A DNA stretch of 64,000 nucleotides from NCBI GenBank assembly GCA_023055505.1, contig JALIRH010000002.1, forward strand, positions 53,195,233 through 53,259,232. Reading direction: 5' to 3'. Numbering within the stretch: the stretch's first letter is position 1; each line of letters starts with the position of its first letter. Of this stretch, positions 1 through 13,626 are shown in pieces. This DNA is from Callipepla californica brunnescens. Lineage: Eukaryota; Chordata; Aves; Galliformes; Odontophoridae. Position numbers and translations under genes: made by a program. The notes beneath the pieces were generated by a model. The model saw nothing but the letters and a program-made list of their open reading frames with translations, was not told where the DNA came from and searched no databases.

Positions 1-3000
1 TGTAGCTCCCGTAAAAAATCTTGAAGCAAGATTCTGCTTCAGGATATTACGTATCTTTGACTAACTGCTTTTGACGTTCATCAAGAATGATTAGAAGGCA
101 TAAAAAAATGTTAAAACACAAATGATTTAGTCGTGACCTGGTAGAACAGATGTTTCCTAAGAACCATGTTATTTTAACCACTTATTTTTTTCACCCAGAA
201 TAAAACACTACAAGCATCCTCAACAAGCAAACCAATAAATCTTTTAAATTCATGTTCATCATCATAGGAATCGTAACACATTTTGTAATGCCAAGCATGA
301 AATGTTCTGGAAATGGATGAAAGCCTTCCGTCATATTTCTCAGTCCAACTTCTGTGTACAAAATCAGTCCAAATACTTACAGCATTACCTTGAGGACATT
401 TGCAGTTTTCAGCAATCTGATGACTGCTTATTGCTATCTGGGGACCCATAAGCCCTTGTGTTCATTCTGAAGTATTCACATACCTGTGAGGTAAGCATAC
501 TAAATGACGGAAATCATGCCATATTATAAAACTTACTGCGTATGTCAGCATATGCACTACATTTTACAAATAAGCCTGTGTTAAGCTCCACTACAAAATC
601 ATGCCTTTTCTTCAAACTTGACATTGTGGCAAAATTTTAATCTGGAATTTATTTCCAGTTGAAAATGGCAAAGGCAAAATGTTGTAGTATTCTCATGCCA
701 TGTTTATTGATTTTAGGAATCGTATAAAATTTAAGTAACAAGCTTGGCAGAGGCTTACATAAGAATCATTGTTACACATTATGATTACAAATCTGTATCA
801 GCACAAAATTCACCCCTAAAAACACATTGCCCAAGCAGCAGATTTAGCTAAATTCATTACTATTATCCTGAAAGAAAAAATCTAGATTATGCTTTGGTTC
901 TTCCTTTTTCCTTCACAATGTCTTTTATCATTTTTGACATTCCTACTCTTCAGAAGTGATTCCACAACTTTTCAGATTTCTTTGGATTAGGTCCTTGAAT
1001 GTGATCTTGTATTACATCATTGAGTTCTTCTTCAAAAAATGTATCATGTCAACAGTATTGGCTAGATGCCAGAGTGCATTTTTTTTTTGCTTGGCACAAC
1101 AGACGTTCCACTGCAGTTTCCTTCTCTAAAGGATTTACTGAAAATGTAGTGCAGAAAGTGTCTGAGCTTTCAGAATAAGAGCTTTCAAGAGTACTTAGGA
1201 ATGCAGAGAGTTTATAATTCTTAGAACCATACGAAACAAACATAATTAAAAAGTTAGCAGCCAATGCCTGGTCTAAATCTAAAATCAAAACAAGTAAATG
1301 ATTTGCAAACTGTTCAACAGAAACAGAAGTGGCTCCATGTCATGGTATAGCACATTAATTGTAAGCACAGTGTACAATTATTTATTTACTTACCACTGCT
1401 GGATTTTTTGATGTTTTTTTTTTCTTGGAAGCCTTCTTTCTTTTCCACTTTTCCCATCTCTACTTTGCAAATGAGGATAATTAGTACTACATTCATATGG
1501 AGGAAATACAACTATAGATTAAACCTAGTTGGGAAGAACATTAGGGTTTTTTATCCCCTAACTTGTAGCTACAGTACTCATGTTGTTCTTCACACTGAGA
1601 AAGTATTTTAACAATCTTCACATACAGAGTTTGTTCTCTCTTTTAACCCAGGTGATCTCATCACTGACAAGTCAGTCCCAAACAGTACAGCAGTTCCTGA
1701 GAGTCCTGGAGAGCATTAAAATAGTCCTAAATCTCAGGGGAAAATAATAATTGCTCCTTAGAGCTCTATGCTCAAGCTGAGTGTCCTTTAGTCATGGCAT
1801 TCAGCAAGTGATACTTGAGATATGAACGTTTCTGAAGAATGCAGAAGATGACCCAAGCAAGGAGTTAGAATACATGTTGAATTTATTTTTTAAAATATTA
1901 AAAAAATATTAAAATAATGAAAATATAAATTTAAAAAAAATTGAAAATATCTTAATATCTTAAATTTAATTATCCATTTCTAATTTAAATGTTAAAATAT
2001 ACAGACCTATGCAGACAATGTAGATATATTTATGGATAAGGCTTACCTAGACCACGTTGTGTATCACTAACTTCAGTAATTATCACTGTAACTAGAGGTA
2101 GGGTTTACATTGTGACCAAAATCAGCAACAAAGACCATCAGACCTGTATCGTTACCCCATTTTGTGTCATAAGCAATGAAGAGTGGTGAGCTCAGCAACA
2201 TAGACTGTATGATAAGATCACAATTCAGAAATTAGCCAAGAAGCTCATTAAGAAAAGAACTTTGTTAGTAACTTAACTGGACACTTCCCCCTCAGTTTGC
2301 AGCTGCTTGAAACCATATTACTTACAGTTAAAAAAAACAACCAAACAGACAAACAACTCATGTTTATATATATTATTAATCATAATGCAACCAGTTGTAC
2401 AGAAAGAGCATGTGCAAAGTCTGTTTGACTAATTCTGAGAGGCAGAAGAACCATTCATTTTTTCAAACTATCAAAAATTTCCTAAGTGTTCTTTTTTCCA
2501 TATATTCCAAACAGATATATATGTTTAAAACTTTGTGCTATATAAAATTATGTTCCTATAGAGATTTCCAGAAAAGTTTGTGCCTATTGAGATTTGTCTT
2601 TTGATCAAAGCTAGTTGAATACTAAAATCTGAGAGAAGTAAAATCATCTAGATCTAGAGTACTTTCTTATGTTTGTATTTATGCACTTTGGATCTAATCA
2701 TTTTCCAGCAGTACATTAAGTGACTCAGCTAAACTCTAATGAAATCTGATAACACTTTTATAAAAAGCCATGTATTATATCATATCACAACAAGTATTTT
2801 TTCATTTGAGTCATCCATTTGACAGAAGTATGTTTGCATTAAAAAAGTGGAAGAGAAATAAAGCTAGGCATTCTAGCTGAATTTGGAGTAAAATGTGCAG
2901 ATTTGAAAAAACAAGCTCTTACAATATTAATGTCACATAAACTTTGTTCTCTTCTGTCAAGAACTGAAAGTTTTGTCAGTAGCTCTCTTCTTCAGTCACC

Positions 3001-6000
3001 AATGCAATGATGATCTTAGCAATGGAGATGCCATAGTTGCATTATTTCTAATAGTAGTTAATATTACCAAATAACTCAAAATGCTCAATATTTGCCTATG
3101 CTGTTGTAGACTTTTCACAAACAGACTAAAAGTTAAGAAGATCTCTTAAGTTACAAGTTACCTTCTAATGACAAAACAAGTCTCTGGGCTTAGAATGTTA
3201 CCATGAAACTTAGGCCACAGTTGAATACATTTCTCCTTCTGAGAAAGCTGTAATGTACCATTCATTATTAAGAAGGTGCCAGATACACTCAGAATATCAA
3301 AGAATACCGTAGTTCCTTTTGGTTAAATTTGTTACATTTGTTACATGAATGAGGGGCTAGGTTTGTGTTTGCATAGTAATGAAATGTTCCATCCCTTAGT
3401 CTTAAAACTGTTAAACTTGTCATTGCTGCATTGATCAGTGGAAAAATTACTCACTTGTGTTTATTATGCTTTCCTTGTTTTACTTTATTGTCTAATTTAC
3501 AAGGATCAATGACTTACAGAGGATTCTTTGAATTACTGATTTATTAAAGTGCAGCTCACCTATGTCTTCACTGACTTTGAAAAGTCCTTTAGCACTTAGA
3601 AAAAAATTGAGGACTGCAATGTTTTCCCCCATGTAAATTGCATTCTGTTCTTCACTAAAGGCAGTGAAAGCCATTCTCTTATAAACAATTTTTTCCTAAT
3701 TAAAATTTTGATCAAACTAAGCAAAGCAGGATCAAGAGTTATGATGTGAATAGGCATGAATTAGAGCCTACAGCTGTATTAGCAAAACCTCATTTGCAAG
3801 GTATCTTCATTAGCTGTTGCAGCTGGATGTTCATTTAAACAGATATCATTATTGAGGGTCCATGCAAACCCCCCCCCCATATTTTTGTTTTACAGTCACT
3901 TCAACAAGCGTCTTTGTTCCATTTCACATCCAATAACTGCTTAATTCCAAATAACCACCAGTTTCCAGTGAAACCACCTCTTTTTAAATAGATGAACATG
4001 GTTATCACTCACTGGAGCTGAGGAGGAAAAGTAAGCCTTAAAGGACAGAATAATTAGGTATTGCAGATCCATGCTGTGTATGGAAACATGAGAATTTTCC
4101 TATAGACCCAATAAGTTCTTGTCTTCCTACTCTTGTGCAAGCAGTTACTAAGTCCTTTTCAGAGCACTGCACAGTCAGTACTCACAGTTGTGGAGTCCAG
4201 TTGCTTAAAATGAAACAGGATTGCACTGCAGTCTTCCGTTATCTGAGAATGAAGAGATACAATATTTCTGCATGCTGCTAATCAGGCCTGTTACTTTGAT
4301 AATAAAATCTGAACAGTGTTGTTGCTTCCATTTTTTTATCATGAGAAGCTGGATTGTTCTTGAAGTTTGTTTGGAGGGGTTGGCAGCTTCCCTTTTTCCC
4401 GTGATTACACTGAGATTGTAGATCAGCATGACTCCTTTTTCTGAGAAAGAAAATGAAGGGGAACCAGTGGTTCCTGCTTCTCCAGGTACCTGATGTTCTT
4501 GCCTCACTGCTGACAGCTCTGCCATGCCACAAGTTTGCAAGGCTGTGCAGCACAAATGTGTTTTGCTACACATGTGATGGAAGCTTGGATGTTGATTTAT
4601 GTTGTGTGGGGAAACATAGTCTTACGAATACAGCATGGAAGAAAACATAGAAGCGCTTTAAGCAAAATCTGGTTCAACAATAGCACAGATATCTTTGGGA
4701 GAAGAGAATGGGTGGAGATGAGATTCTTTTCCCAGCACATTGTAGTACAGCTTTAGCAGAAGCATGCATGCCAGCCCAGAGGTAGACAGCCCAGACAACA
4801 CTGATGCATTATGATCAAGATAAAAATATTCCTAATAAAACTTTACCCCAGTCCTTCCCAATACATCTTCATAGCTTCTGTTCTGTACAGAGTAAAGGTA
4901 ATTAAGTTATGCTGTGATCACTCTTTCATTTTACTGTTTGTGAGAAACAACCTTTCAGTTGCATTTCTTGCTCTGTTATTTTTCCTTGTTTGTGACTTAA
5001 TTCCGTGCCAGCAATCTCTTTTGAAGAGGAAAATGTTTCCAAAGGGAAATCGTATTTTCTTGGTTCAAGAAAGTATCTTCAGCAGAAAAAAGAAGTGTAG
5101 AAAAATATAAGAGTAAACTACTTACACTTCTCAGATACATATATTCCTTTTTTTTCCTTCTAGCTATTGTCAAGATTAGGAAAAGAATGAAAAGGTTTAC
5201 ATTGGGATGTTTTATAAATAGGAATTCTTAGGATTTTTAAATGTTGATACAGAGAAGTATTCACAAACTGAAAAACCATATTTCGTGTACTGGAGAAAAA
5301 TGAGTAGGAGTAGTTCACACATCATCTAAAAAGAAAAGTAAATACATAACAAAACAATCTTGGAAAGAGTGAACAAAAAAGGTAACACTAAAAGCGATGT
5401 GGTAATGTACCAATGTATCAATGATTACAAAAAATGAACTTTAAAAAAATATGTAAGAAATGAGCATACTGTGAGTGTGGCTATATATTGCACTCATTGC
5501 ATCCACCAGTCAAACCAAAATGTTCTAGTAACTTTTGGTTGTGGTTTTAGTATTAGGCAAACATGAGGTAAAATGCTTGAAGTTACCATGCCCAACTCAT
5601 CTAATCCACAGTTTTTTCATAAGTTTACTAGCTTACTAAACTGTTACACAAAGTACATTAGCTCCACTAATTCACTAAGCCAAGCCTTTCCATAAAATGG
5701 AGAAGGTATGGAGCTGGTAAAACTTTGCCTCTAATCTGTGTTCTTAATACCAGTTGTGAGTATCCATTTTATTTGAAAATGAAAATCTTGAACTGCTTTC
5801 TGTTCTTTAAATAATTGGCTTCATGATAATAAAAATACTCATAGGAAAGACAAACTGTTTACTTTTAGCAACAGTCCCCTTTGTTTTAATGCTGCAAATT
5901 TATATATCACATTAAGATATCCTACTCTTGTGTGATACCAAACAAAATCTATCATTATTGTAATATAGTGGATCAGGCTATTATTTACACAGACTATTTG

Positions 6001-9000
6001 CAGAATATAATCTCTAAAAATAAATCTTTCCATTTTGAATATTTTAAACGGGTTTGAATTCAGAATTGTTTATTTCTTTAATAAATAGTTTTGTAATTTG
6101 ACCGTAATTCCTCAGTATAGGCATATCTTGTCATTAATAAGGTATTTTTGCTTAAAGATATTCTTAGCTCTTAGAAAATAATTTTGTGAAGGAGTTTCCA
6201 AGATCAGGTAATGAAGTTAGCATTACCATTCTCAGTTTTCTTGAATTACTGTGTTAACACATACTTTAAAATTTTGCTTTCATTTTTCCTGATGCAATTA
6301 ATTTTTCTTTATGAGAGATGTGTGCTACATAAATATTAATACCCATGTCCTCTCCAGCTATGTTATCTCAGTCAACACTTCACTAAAAAGTCATAAAATG
6401 GATTTTCGTGTGTTCATGTCCAGTGGAGAGTAGACTAGCTCTGCATTTCCCTGGGATTTAGGCACTTAAATGTACAGCAGCTTTGAAACCCAAGGCTTCA
6501 AGTATTTTTCTAGTTGACAGATTTAATTCAATTAAAGCTAAATTCATGTTTTTAGTTTTCTCTGTATATAATTATTTATACATTATCTCATTAGCAAATG
6601 TTTATAAATACACAAAAATGTGTGTGCATGTAGATATATTTTTTTTCTGCAAGTCTTTCCTACTTCCATGGCTCTACGATGGATCTATACATCCATTTTG
6701 AGCACAGAAATGAAAAAAATCTTGATATGAAGTTACCACGAAATAGAGTTTTGTCAGTTTAGGAAATCAGAATAAAAAAAAAAAAAAAAAAAGAATTTGC
6801 AAATGGATATTTAAAATGTATTATTAACACATGCTAAGGTTCTGTGTCATTTTGAGATGGCTCAGAGACTGTCAATGACTGCAGTGGAAGGGAGGTGTTT
6901 TTCAGAGCTAACAATCAAGCTAAAATTAGATTCTGTATAATATGTTTAATATAGATGACAATACACAAAAGTCTTTTTCATCGCATATAATTCCTAAAAT
7001 ACATCTGTAGAAAATAACCTGTTTTGAAGAAAACAGATTTTCTGTGCTGGAAATTATGTGAAGTATGTAATATATCTATATTTATAAATATATGATTTTT
7101 TTTTTTCAGCCTCAGGCTTTTTTTCTTGCATCCTTTTTTACTTTTACTTCTTCCAATTAAAAATAATATAAAGTAAAACCCAATAGAAATATTTATCAGG
7201 AATATATAATAATAGTTATAAAACCTAGCAAACAACTATGAATGACAAAATGTTTAAGAAGGAAATGATATTTCTTTTTAGACAGAATTTAGAAGGTAAC
7301 TATTTAAATTGATACTTATACTATTATTTTATGCTTGGTTAATAAGTTCTTCAACAAAGATTTATTTTTCAAGTGTAAGTAATTTTGAATTTTCAGCCTA
7401 AAATATTTCCTTAATCAATTAGCCTCACAGGTTTGATTTCAGTGTTGGTTATTAATGTTTATGGCTTGAAGTATGGAAAGCATCTTGTCTTGTATGTGAA
7501 ACTGCTGTATGTCTGCATCTCTAAAATTGAACTGCAGCCATAATAGTTGCATAACTGGTAAAAATCAGCTGCTATGCTTCTCTGAAGCAAACTCCCTAAT
7601 AGCCAGAAAAATAAATCAGATGAGAGTGCAGAACTGAACAAAATATTGTCATAAACTTTTTCATTGAAATGAAGCAATCCTCTTTATGTATTATGAATTC
7701 ACTCAAATCTTAAGAGATAGATGCAAAATAAGTGAGGGGTGAGAGGCACCTGATTCTGATGTATCAGGCTTTCATGTTCCTAAGAGCTAAGCTTTGAATT
7801 TAAACTTGTGAATGCTACAAGATTTGTAAATTCAGTGAAAAAAAACATTGCCATTAAACTCAAGGTAGGAAATTATTATACATTTTTTTATATATCTTTA
7901 TATAAAAAGTTACAAGTAGCAAGCATATGACACAGAAATGGAACAGTAACAGCAACAGTTGTGAATGCATGCTTTTTACAATGTGTCTAATAAAGAGATT
8001 TTTGCCAACTCAAATATTCAGTAACATACATGCACATTATTTTCTCAATGTCAAATTCAGTCATATTGCTAGATGCTTATCCAACAAACATTTCTATTGA
8101 AGAGATTATGAGCTGCTAAATACCTGATTTTAATAAATTGTTCCTGAAATTGGGAATTTTACTTGCAATGAAAAGAAGAGAGAAATAGAAAAAGAGAAAA
8201 GATTGATAAGCATAATGATGAAAGTCTTATTGCCTTCTAGTGATTTTACTCAACACTGTTTGCTGAATTTTGTCATGATATGAGAATAGGTGGTCAGAGA
8301 GTCCATAAAACCTCTAGCTGGTGTTTCCAAGGTCCATAGTTTCACATTTCATTGTAGCATGTTCAAAATCACTCAGGAGCGCACTATTCTCAAGAATTCT
8401 ATATAATGAAAACAATGTACATACAACAAAAGTTCAATGTAACTCTTCTTCCACATATCACACAACATACATGTAGGTAACAGACATAAAATATATCTCA
8501 ACCGAAATAAAACTAAGAAAAAATAAACTGGGGACAGTCTCAGCCAGGAGCTAACTTCTTCAAGTTTGCAGCAAATCTTTAAATGTATTTAAAAACTAAG
8601 GAGCACTTGGTGGCCGGCAACCAAATTAGAAAAGAAACATATTATTGTGCAACGGGAATCTCTTGCTAAAGAAGTAAGAAACGTCTTAGGTTTGGATAAA
8701 GGCAGTGAAATGAAATTAGAAACATGTCCACTCTCTCTTTCCGACAGCTGAAGTAATTCACTATAGGTTTTTCCATTCAGTTCACATGATTGTATAAATA
8801 TTTCTTCTCTGAAAGCAAAAGAAAGTTAAAATATGTTCTCTCTAGGAAGAAAAATACAGACAAATATTTACTTAAACTACCTAGAATTAAAAATAAAAAG
8901 CATTAATAGAACTCTCTCAGTGAAACTGGTGTATAAATGTATGTACATGTAAACATGAATATACATATATATGTTTATATGTATATACACATGTAAATTG

Positions 9001-9297
9001 ACAGACTAACAACTATCTATAACTTTAATATGCAAAAATGAGATGATGTTTATTAAGTGTTGTTAACAAATTACACAAAATTGAAAGCCTAGGAAAAGAC
9101 TCAGAAATAAAGTTTAATTTCCAACATTAACATTAGCGCTACAGAATTTCTAAATTTATCTGCACTCCTATAAACTTTTCCCCTGACACTTAACAAGATT
9201 GAGTAGTAAAGTGAACTGAAGACAAGTTGTTTCATGCCTTCATGGCCTGGGTTAGTCAGATATATTTTGCATAGTCTCACATACCATGACTCTAAGT
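1..9297. other. Downstream or distal 3'UTR sequence without recognisable gene
   Basis: This is AT-rich sequence with frequent stops in all frames. No CR1, tRNA-like or conserved coding segment was recognised. It holds scattered homopolymer runs, for example a 19-base A run at 6774-6792 and C9 near 3870. Part of it may be distal 3'UTR of NETO1. Short open frames, such as the overlapping ones at 4205-4573, show no recognisable domain. Confidence 0.6.
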
Positions 9298-9303
9298 TTT
9301 ATT
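9298..9303 (-). promoter_or_regulatory. Candidate polyadenylation signal AATAAA
   Basis: This is the canonical hexamer on the minus strand, about 310 nt after the NETO1 stop. A GT-rich stretch, GGTATGTGAG, follows about 10-25 nt downstream, as expected of a cleavage region. In DNA this AT-rich the hexamer alone is weak evidence. Confidence 0.35.
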
Positions 9304-9614
9304 TTCATAAATAAAAAATTAATAAAACACTAGAGCCATGCTAAGTATCTCTCGTTATGTTGTGTTTAGAATGCAGGTTATATATATATTCAAGAATAAG
9401 AATTTAATAAATGTTACTTTAGTTCACAGTGCTGAACTAATGATCTTTCTGATGTTTAGTTTTATCTGTATTCAAACCTATCTCTTTCTATGCAAAGACT
9501 TCTAAGAGGTGGTGTATAAACTAACAGACATTTTAACAATATAACAAATAAAATGGAATGCAACAGATGGTTCATTTGTTGTACAGGTATATTTACTTAC
9601 CTCAGGTTTGTCTC
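9298..9614 (-). other. NETO1: Proximal 3' untranslated region of NETO1 (end uncertain)
   Basis: Transcript downstream of the stop must continue to lower coordinates. The first clear minus-strand AATAAA below the stop is at 9298-9303, giving a minimum 3'UTR of about 320 nt. Longer forms are possible, because other AATAAA hexamers occur (for example 9049-9054) and the AT-rich downstream region contains many by chance. Confidence 0.4.
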
Positions 9615-9675
9615 TTAGACCCTAGTTGTGTTGTACTCAGACTCATGTTTGCTTAGAGACCCAATGAGGCAGAAC
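9615..9675 (-). CDS. NETO1: NETO1 terminal coding exon with PDZ-binding C-terminus
   Basis: The coding part of the last exon is 61 nt: one base completing Arg487, 19 codons reading FCLIGSLSKHESEYNTTRV, and TAA at 9615-9617. This exon is too short to be seen as an open frame and was found by the expected NETO1 end. TTRV is a class I PDZ ligand; NETO1 is known to bind PSD-95 family scaffolds through it. The acceptor is ACATTCCAG ending at 9676, and the sequence before it has almost no pyrimidine tract, so this is a weakly marked splice site. The 19 residues match remembered human NETO1 completely. Confidence 0.96.
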
Positions 9676-10786
9676 CTGGAATGTTATGGCTATTTCATTC
9701 AAAATAATAATGTTTGCATAGAAAAAAATAAATATATGCATATAGATACGTAATAAGAGTATATATTGATAAGATGTTCCATATTCATGAAGTAATTTAC
9801 ATTGGCATGCAATTAGATTAAGATAAATAGCTTCTTTTTAAGAGAAAATAATGCCTTAATGTGCAAAGAAAATATGGAGAGCATGTAAACAGTCATAAGA
9901 AGTGCATAAATAATGCATGCAAGAGAAAACACAAATATATATTAAAAGTTTCTGTTTGCTTTTCCAAATAAATGGTTCATATCTCCTTTTTCCTTTTCTT
10001 TTTCCTTTACTTGCAGACTTTTAATCATTCACATTTACAGTCATTTAGAGTGCAATATACAACAGAATTAGCTTTTTTTTTAATGAAAAATATCATGCTC
10101 AACTTTTTCAATGATTAAAAAGATTTTAAACTACATTCTTATATATAAATATATGAGCATTTTCTATTCACTACACTGTCGCATATTCTAACTGATATAT
10201 GTTTATATGTAAAAAAATATACTTTAATAGTGAAGCAGATATATTAATGTTTTGCAAAAACTGTCACTTCTATATAAAAGATACTATTTAATGGGTTTCC
10301 TTACTACAGGATTGTGTGTCTCATCGTTCTGTCATGTGTCAAAATGAATAGAAGTATTTTTCTTATAAATGCATTGATTTAGAAATTTTAGACCAAAAGA
10401 GGACAAAATCAAGGCCACCTCAGTTTCAAGGAAACCATATGCCTGTGGCTCTTTCAAAAGCTAAATTCACACAAAATCTTTGGTTTTTAAAGAAATGTAC
10501 CTGTTGTCTGTTAACTTGTGTGTGCATGTATGTGGGCATGTAAATTTAACTGTGAAAGAAAAAGAGAGATATCGGATAGAAAGCTAAAACTGAGATACAT
10601 AAACCTCCAGGAAACTGGAGCAGAGATGAGAGACAGAGACACAGCAATAATAAAACGTCAAGAAACAGAAATTAAAGTAATAAACAGAGAAGGAAAAGAA
10701 TATGTCTACTGAAAAAAAAGAGTGAATATGTTTGGGCAATCAAGTCCTTACACAATAGTCTTCATCAAAAATCTATTGATACTGAC
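9676..10786 (-). other. NETO1: NETO1 last intron (1.1 kb)
   Basis: The donor is GTCAGT and the acceptor ACATTCCAG. The 35 bases before the acceptor read mostly A, T and G with no pyrimidine tract. The intron holds TA-rich low-complexity sequence (around 10140-10260) and a purine-rich stretch at 10550-10710, and no transposable element was recognised. Confidence 0.9.
10765..10786 (-). other. NETO1: Possible alternative C-terminus by retention of the last intron
   Basis: Reading through the GTCAGT donor adds SVSIDF after Arg487, then TGA at 10765-10767. The product would lose the last 19 residues with TTRV and end in IDF, which has the hydrophobic-x-hydrophobic shape of a class II PDZ ligand. 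Both splice sites of this intron are weak. Whether such a transcript exists is inference; any read-through gives some tail by chance. Confidence 0.3.
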
Positions 10787-11345
10787 CGCTGAACAGCTTT
10801 ATCATGTCTTGACAGCCTGTGGCTTGTGGTTGGTACCTCTTCAATTTCATCTATCTCACACGCATCTGCAGCATCTTGTGAGTAGCTATGCTTCATGACA
10901 AGGATATTTCTCCTGTTCACGGGCTGAATTAGGGGTTTTACAGGCTGAGGTTGTATTTCTGTCAAGACAGAAGCATCTCTTGTGCTGAGGTTACTACGGC
11001 TGCCCTTAGTGCTAGACAGTTGTGATCCACAGTGATGGTCATGAATGCATTTTGAAGATGATCTCCGCAGTTTATGATAATTTTCAAAGTCATCTGCAAC
11101 ATCAGCAAGGTCAGCTGTAGTCCCTGTCCCTCTGAGGGTGCATAACTCATAATGTGGAGGCTCAAACACCTCCTGGAACACTGTTTGATCAAAGTCTGTT
11201 TTCCTTTGGACAAATTTTTTACGAGGCTGCTTGATCTGTACTATCACAGAGATAACAATGAGGATGATGACAATGCAAGAGGTCACCCCAATTATAGTCC
11301 CACTGGTATTGGTGAGTTGGTCCAATAGGTTAGCTTTCCTTTTTT
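10787..11345 (-). CDS. NETO1: NETO1 coding exon: transmembrane helix and most of cytoplasmic tail
   Basis: The exon is 559 nt, phase 1 to 2. The acceptor TTTCACACAG ends at 11346 and the donor is GTCAGT from 10786. It encodes residues 302-486. After [15 protein letters not shown] (with sequon NTS) comes a hydrophobic helix, about residues 317-339, containing [17 protein letters not shown], followed by the basic stop-transfer QIKQPRKK. The cytoplasmic part includes [18 protein letters not shown], a serine-rich stretch with [16 protein letters not shown], and [16 protein letters not shown], all close to human NETO1. The terminal Arg487 codon is split with the last exon. If the donor is not used, the frame continues through six more codons to a stop at 10765-10767. 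Confidence 0.98.
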
Positions 11346-13626
11346 CTGTGTGAAATGAAAAAAAATAAATTAACACAGAATAAATTTCACACCAAGACTA
11401 AAAACAGCCACGATGTGTTCACAGATTACTGCAAAACCATGCTTAGTCTACGTCTAAGTTTACATAATCAGTCTTACTGGGGTAAAGTGAAAAAGAAGAA
11501 ATCAGGTGCTCATGGAAACCAAATAAGTAACAAATAAGTAACACGTAGGTCCTCTGATTGCCTCCACACTTGGTTAATGGTTTATTCAGGGTATATTATA
11601 AGCTTATCTAGCTGAAATGTTTTTGTTTGTTTGTTTTATAATAAAGGAAACCACAGTAAGAAATAGATGGATTTAGTGCCACATCTGAATTCTATTCATG
11701 TGCTAAAGCCCCCACATCAGAAGCAAAATTTCTCTTTATTTACCATCTATTCCTGTAAATATATGCAGGTGGAACATTAAGATTAATGAAACAGCAAGTC
11801 TTTACAGGTTCTAGAAATAAATTCTTTGCATTGGGAACTTCTCTGAACTACTGTTATTTATGAGCTAACTGGGACTTTTGATAGTACTCAGTGAAAAGCT
11901 AAATCAGGAGAAAATAGAGAAGTATTCAATATGAATTTCCAGAAAGTGAAAAAAAAAAAAAAAAAAAAAAAAAGTGCGCAGGATATTTATTTTGTTTGTG
12001 ACCTATTAATTTCCAGAACTTTTCAAAAGATGTATAAATACCCAAAGCTGATCAGAGCTATGATACTTTGCTTAGGGGCTGCCAAGAAGCTGGCCAGAAA
12101 ATTCAGTGTTGAGATGAAGAAAAATATGCAGTAAAATAGTACAGAGAAAAAAAAAAAATCACTCTAGTGTTCTGTATGTCTTTCTGTGACTTAATTTCAA
12201 ATGGCTGGTGACACCTGAGATGGTGACAGAGCCAAGCTGAAAGCAGTCACATCAGCCTCTCACATGCACATCAAACTAGACAACTGTGATTAAGTTTCAG
12301 TACCCAGTCTAGTGTTATTTTTCTGTCAACTTAAAATATACCAAAGAACATCATAAAAAGCCTTTGAAATGAAAGTCACTGTCACAAAAATGATAAAATC
12401 CAGGTCTTTATAATTGTCTTGATACCCAAAATGAACTTTTCAGTACTCCTCATTGCCTACTCTTGTAGATTCATTTGGGGTTTCTCTAACTGACAGACAA
12501 AGTCTACATGGAAAGAACAGATTTAGAAAAAGCAACAGAGCAGCAAGCAGCATTTTTTTCTTTTTCTTTTTTGCTGGAACCGCCAAATGGGGAGGGATAC
12601 GAGCACAAGGCCCAACAGTTTAAGCATACTGGCAAATGAAAGATGAAAATCATTCTGGAAATTAGAGAGGGGAAGGCTTTCTATTTTCTTCTATGCTAAA
12701 GAAGCAGAGTTCTTCCCCAATTGTTTGTTTCATCTCTTTGAAGAATGTTTTTCCATGTCACAGTTATGTTTTGCTCCTTTGAAACTCGATTTCATTTTTT
12801 TTTTTTTTACCCTGTTGCAATGCTTGTCAGGCTTTATAGACTTCAGCAGACACAGAAGCTGATGGCTAATCCTCATCATTCTGAATTTTTCCTTGATTGG
12901 TTCCTAAATTTGGCATTGCCCATGTTTTCAGGAACAAATCTGCTGTTGCTTAAGAGGGAAAAAAAAAGAAGCAGCAGACTGTCTCCCTAGTCTATAGTGC
13001 TAGTTAGTTAAACTCTTTCCTCTGAAGACAATACAGATGCTGGCTTTTATAGAAATATCAAACAATATTTATAAACCTTTGTCAGCGCCTGGTTGGGAAC
13101 ATCAGTTCCTGCCTATGAAACAGACTTGATGCCTGATTTCCTGTGCTTGTCTTTGCACTTCAGTTGCAATAGAGGATGATAAATGGATCTGGATGCTTTT
13201 TTACAGTTCTAGTTTCAGTTCACATGGGCTGTTATCTTTCAGCCCACCTGAGCTATTATGTGCATGGAGTGCAGCTAGCAGACACCTGCTATGCATATGC
13301 TAATCTACTGCAAAGGTAATTATGCCAAAGGAACCAAAAGATTGCTATTAATTAACTTTTATAGTGTACAGGAACCAAATGGTTAGAAAGCCTTCCAGAA
13401 GCATATAACCAAGACAAATCAGTACCAAGCAATACAAATGCAAACACTGAAAGCAAATCCATGAATATTTTCACCTCTCTGTTTTAATCTCTTGTCTGAT
13501 GCATGCTGTCCTTGAATTACATTTCCTGAGCATTGATCAATCTCATACATACTTAATAAGAAATTAACATAATATGCTTTATTCCATGTGGTCTGATGAG
13601 CTGACAGTTTCAATCCTACATGTTAC
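11346..13626 (-). other. NETO1: NETO1 intron between LDLa and transmembrane exons (2.3 kb)
   Basis: The donor is GTAACA and the acceptor TTTCACACAG. It holds an A25 run at 11949-11973 and T-rich stretches near 12554 and 12797. A short inverted repeat at 13225-13246 is followed by a homeodomain/POU-like ATGCATATGCTAAT at about 13291. No transposable element was recognised. Confidence 0.9.
11949..11973. repeat. Poly(A) run, 25 bases
   Basis: An uninterrupted A run inside an intron. No retrocopy is recognisable on either side. Confidence 0.95.

Noticed and set aside
4205..4573. 122-codon open frame on minus, with overlapping frames on both strands
   Set aside because: No recognisable domain, no conserved composition, and competing frames on both strands; consistent with a chance frame in slightly GC-richer DNA.
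6774..6792. A19 run as the tail of a processed retrocopy
   Set aside because: No coding remnant upstream and no target duplication seen; simple homopolymer.
9049..9054. Second AATAAA on minus as the main polyadenylation site
   Set aside because: Hexamers are frequent by chance in this AT-rich DNA; no clear reason to prefer it over 9298-9303.
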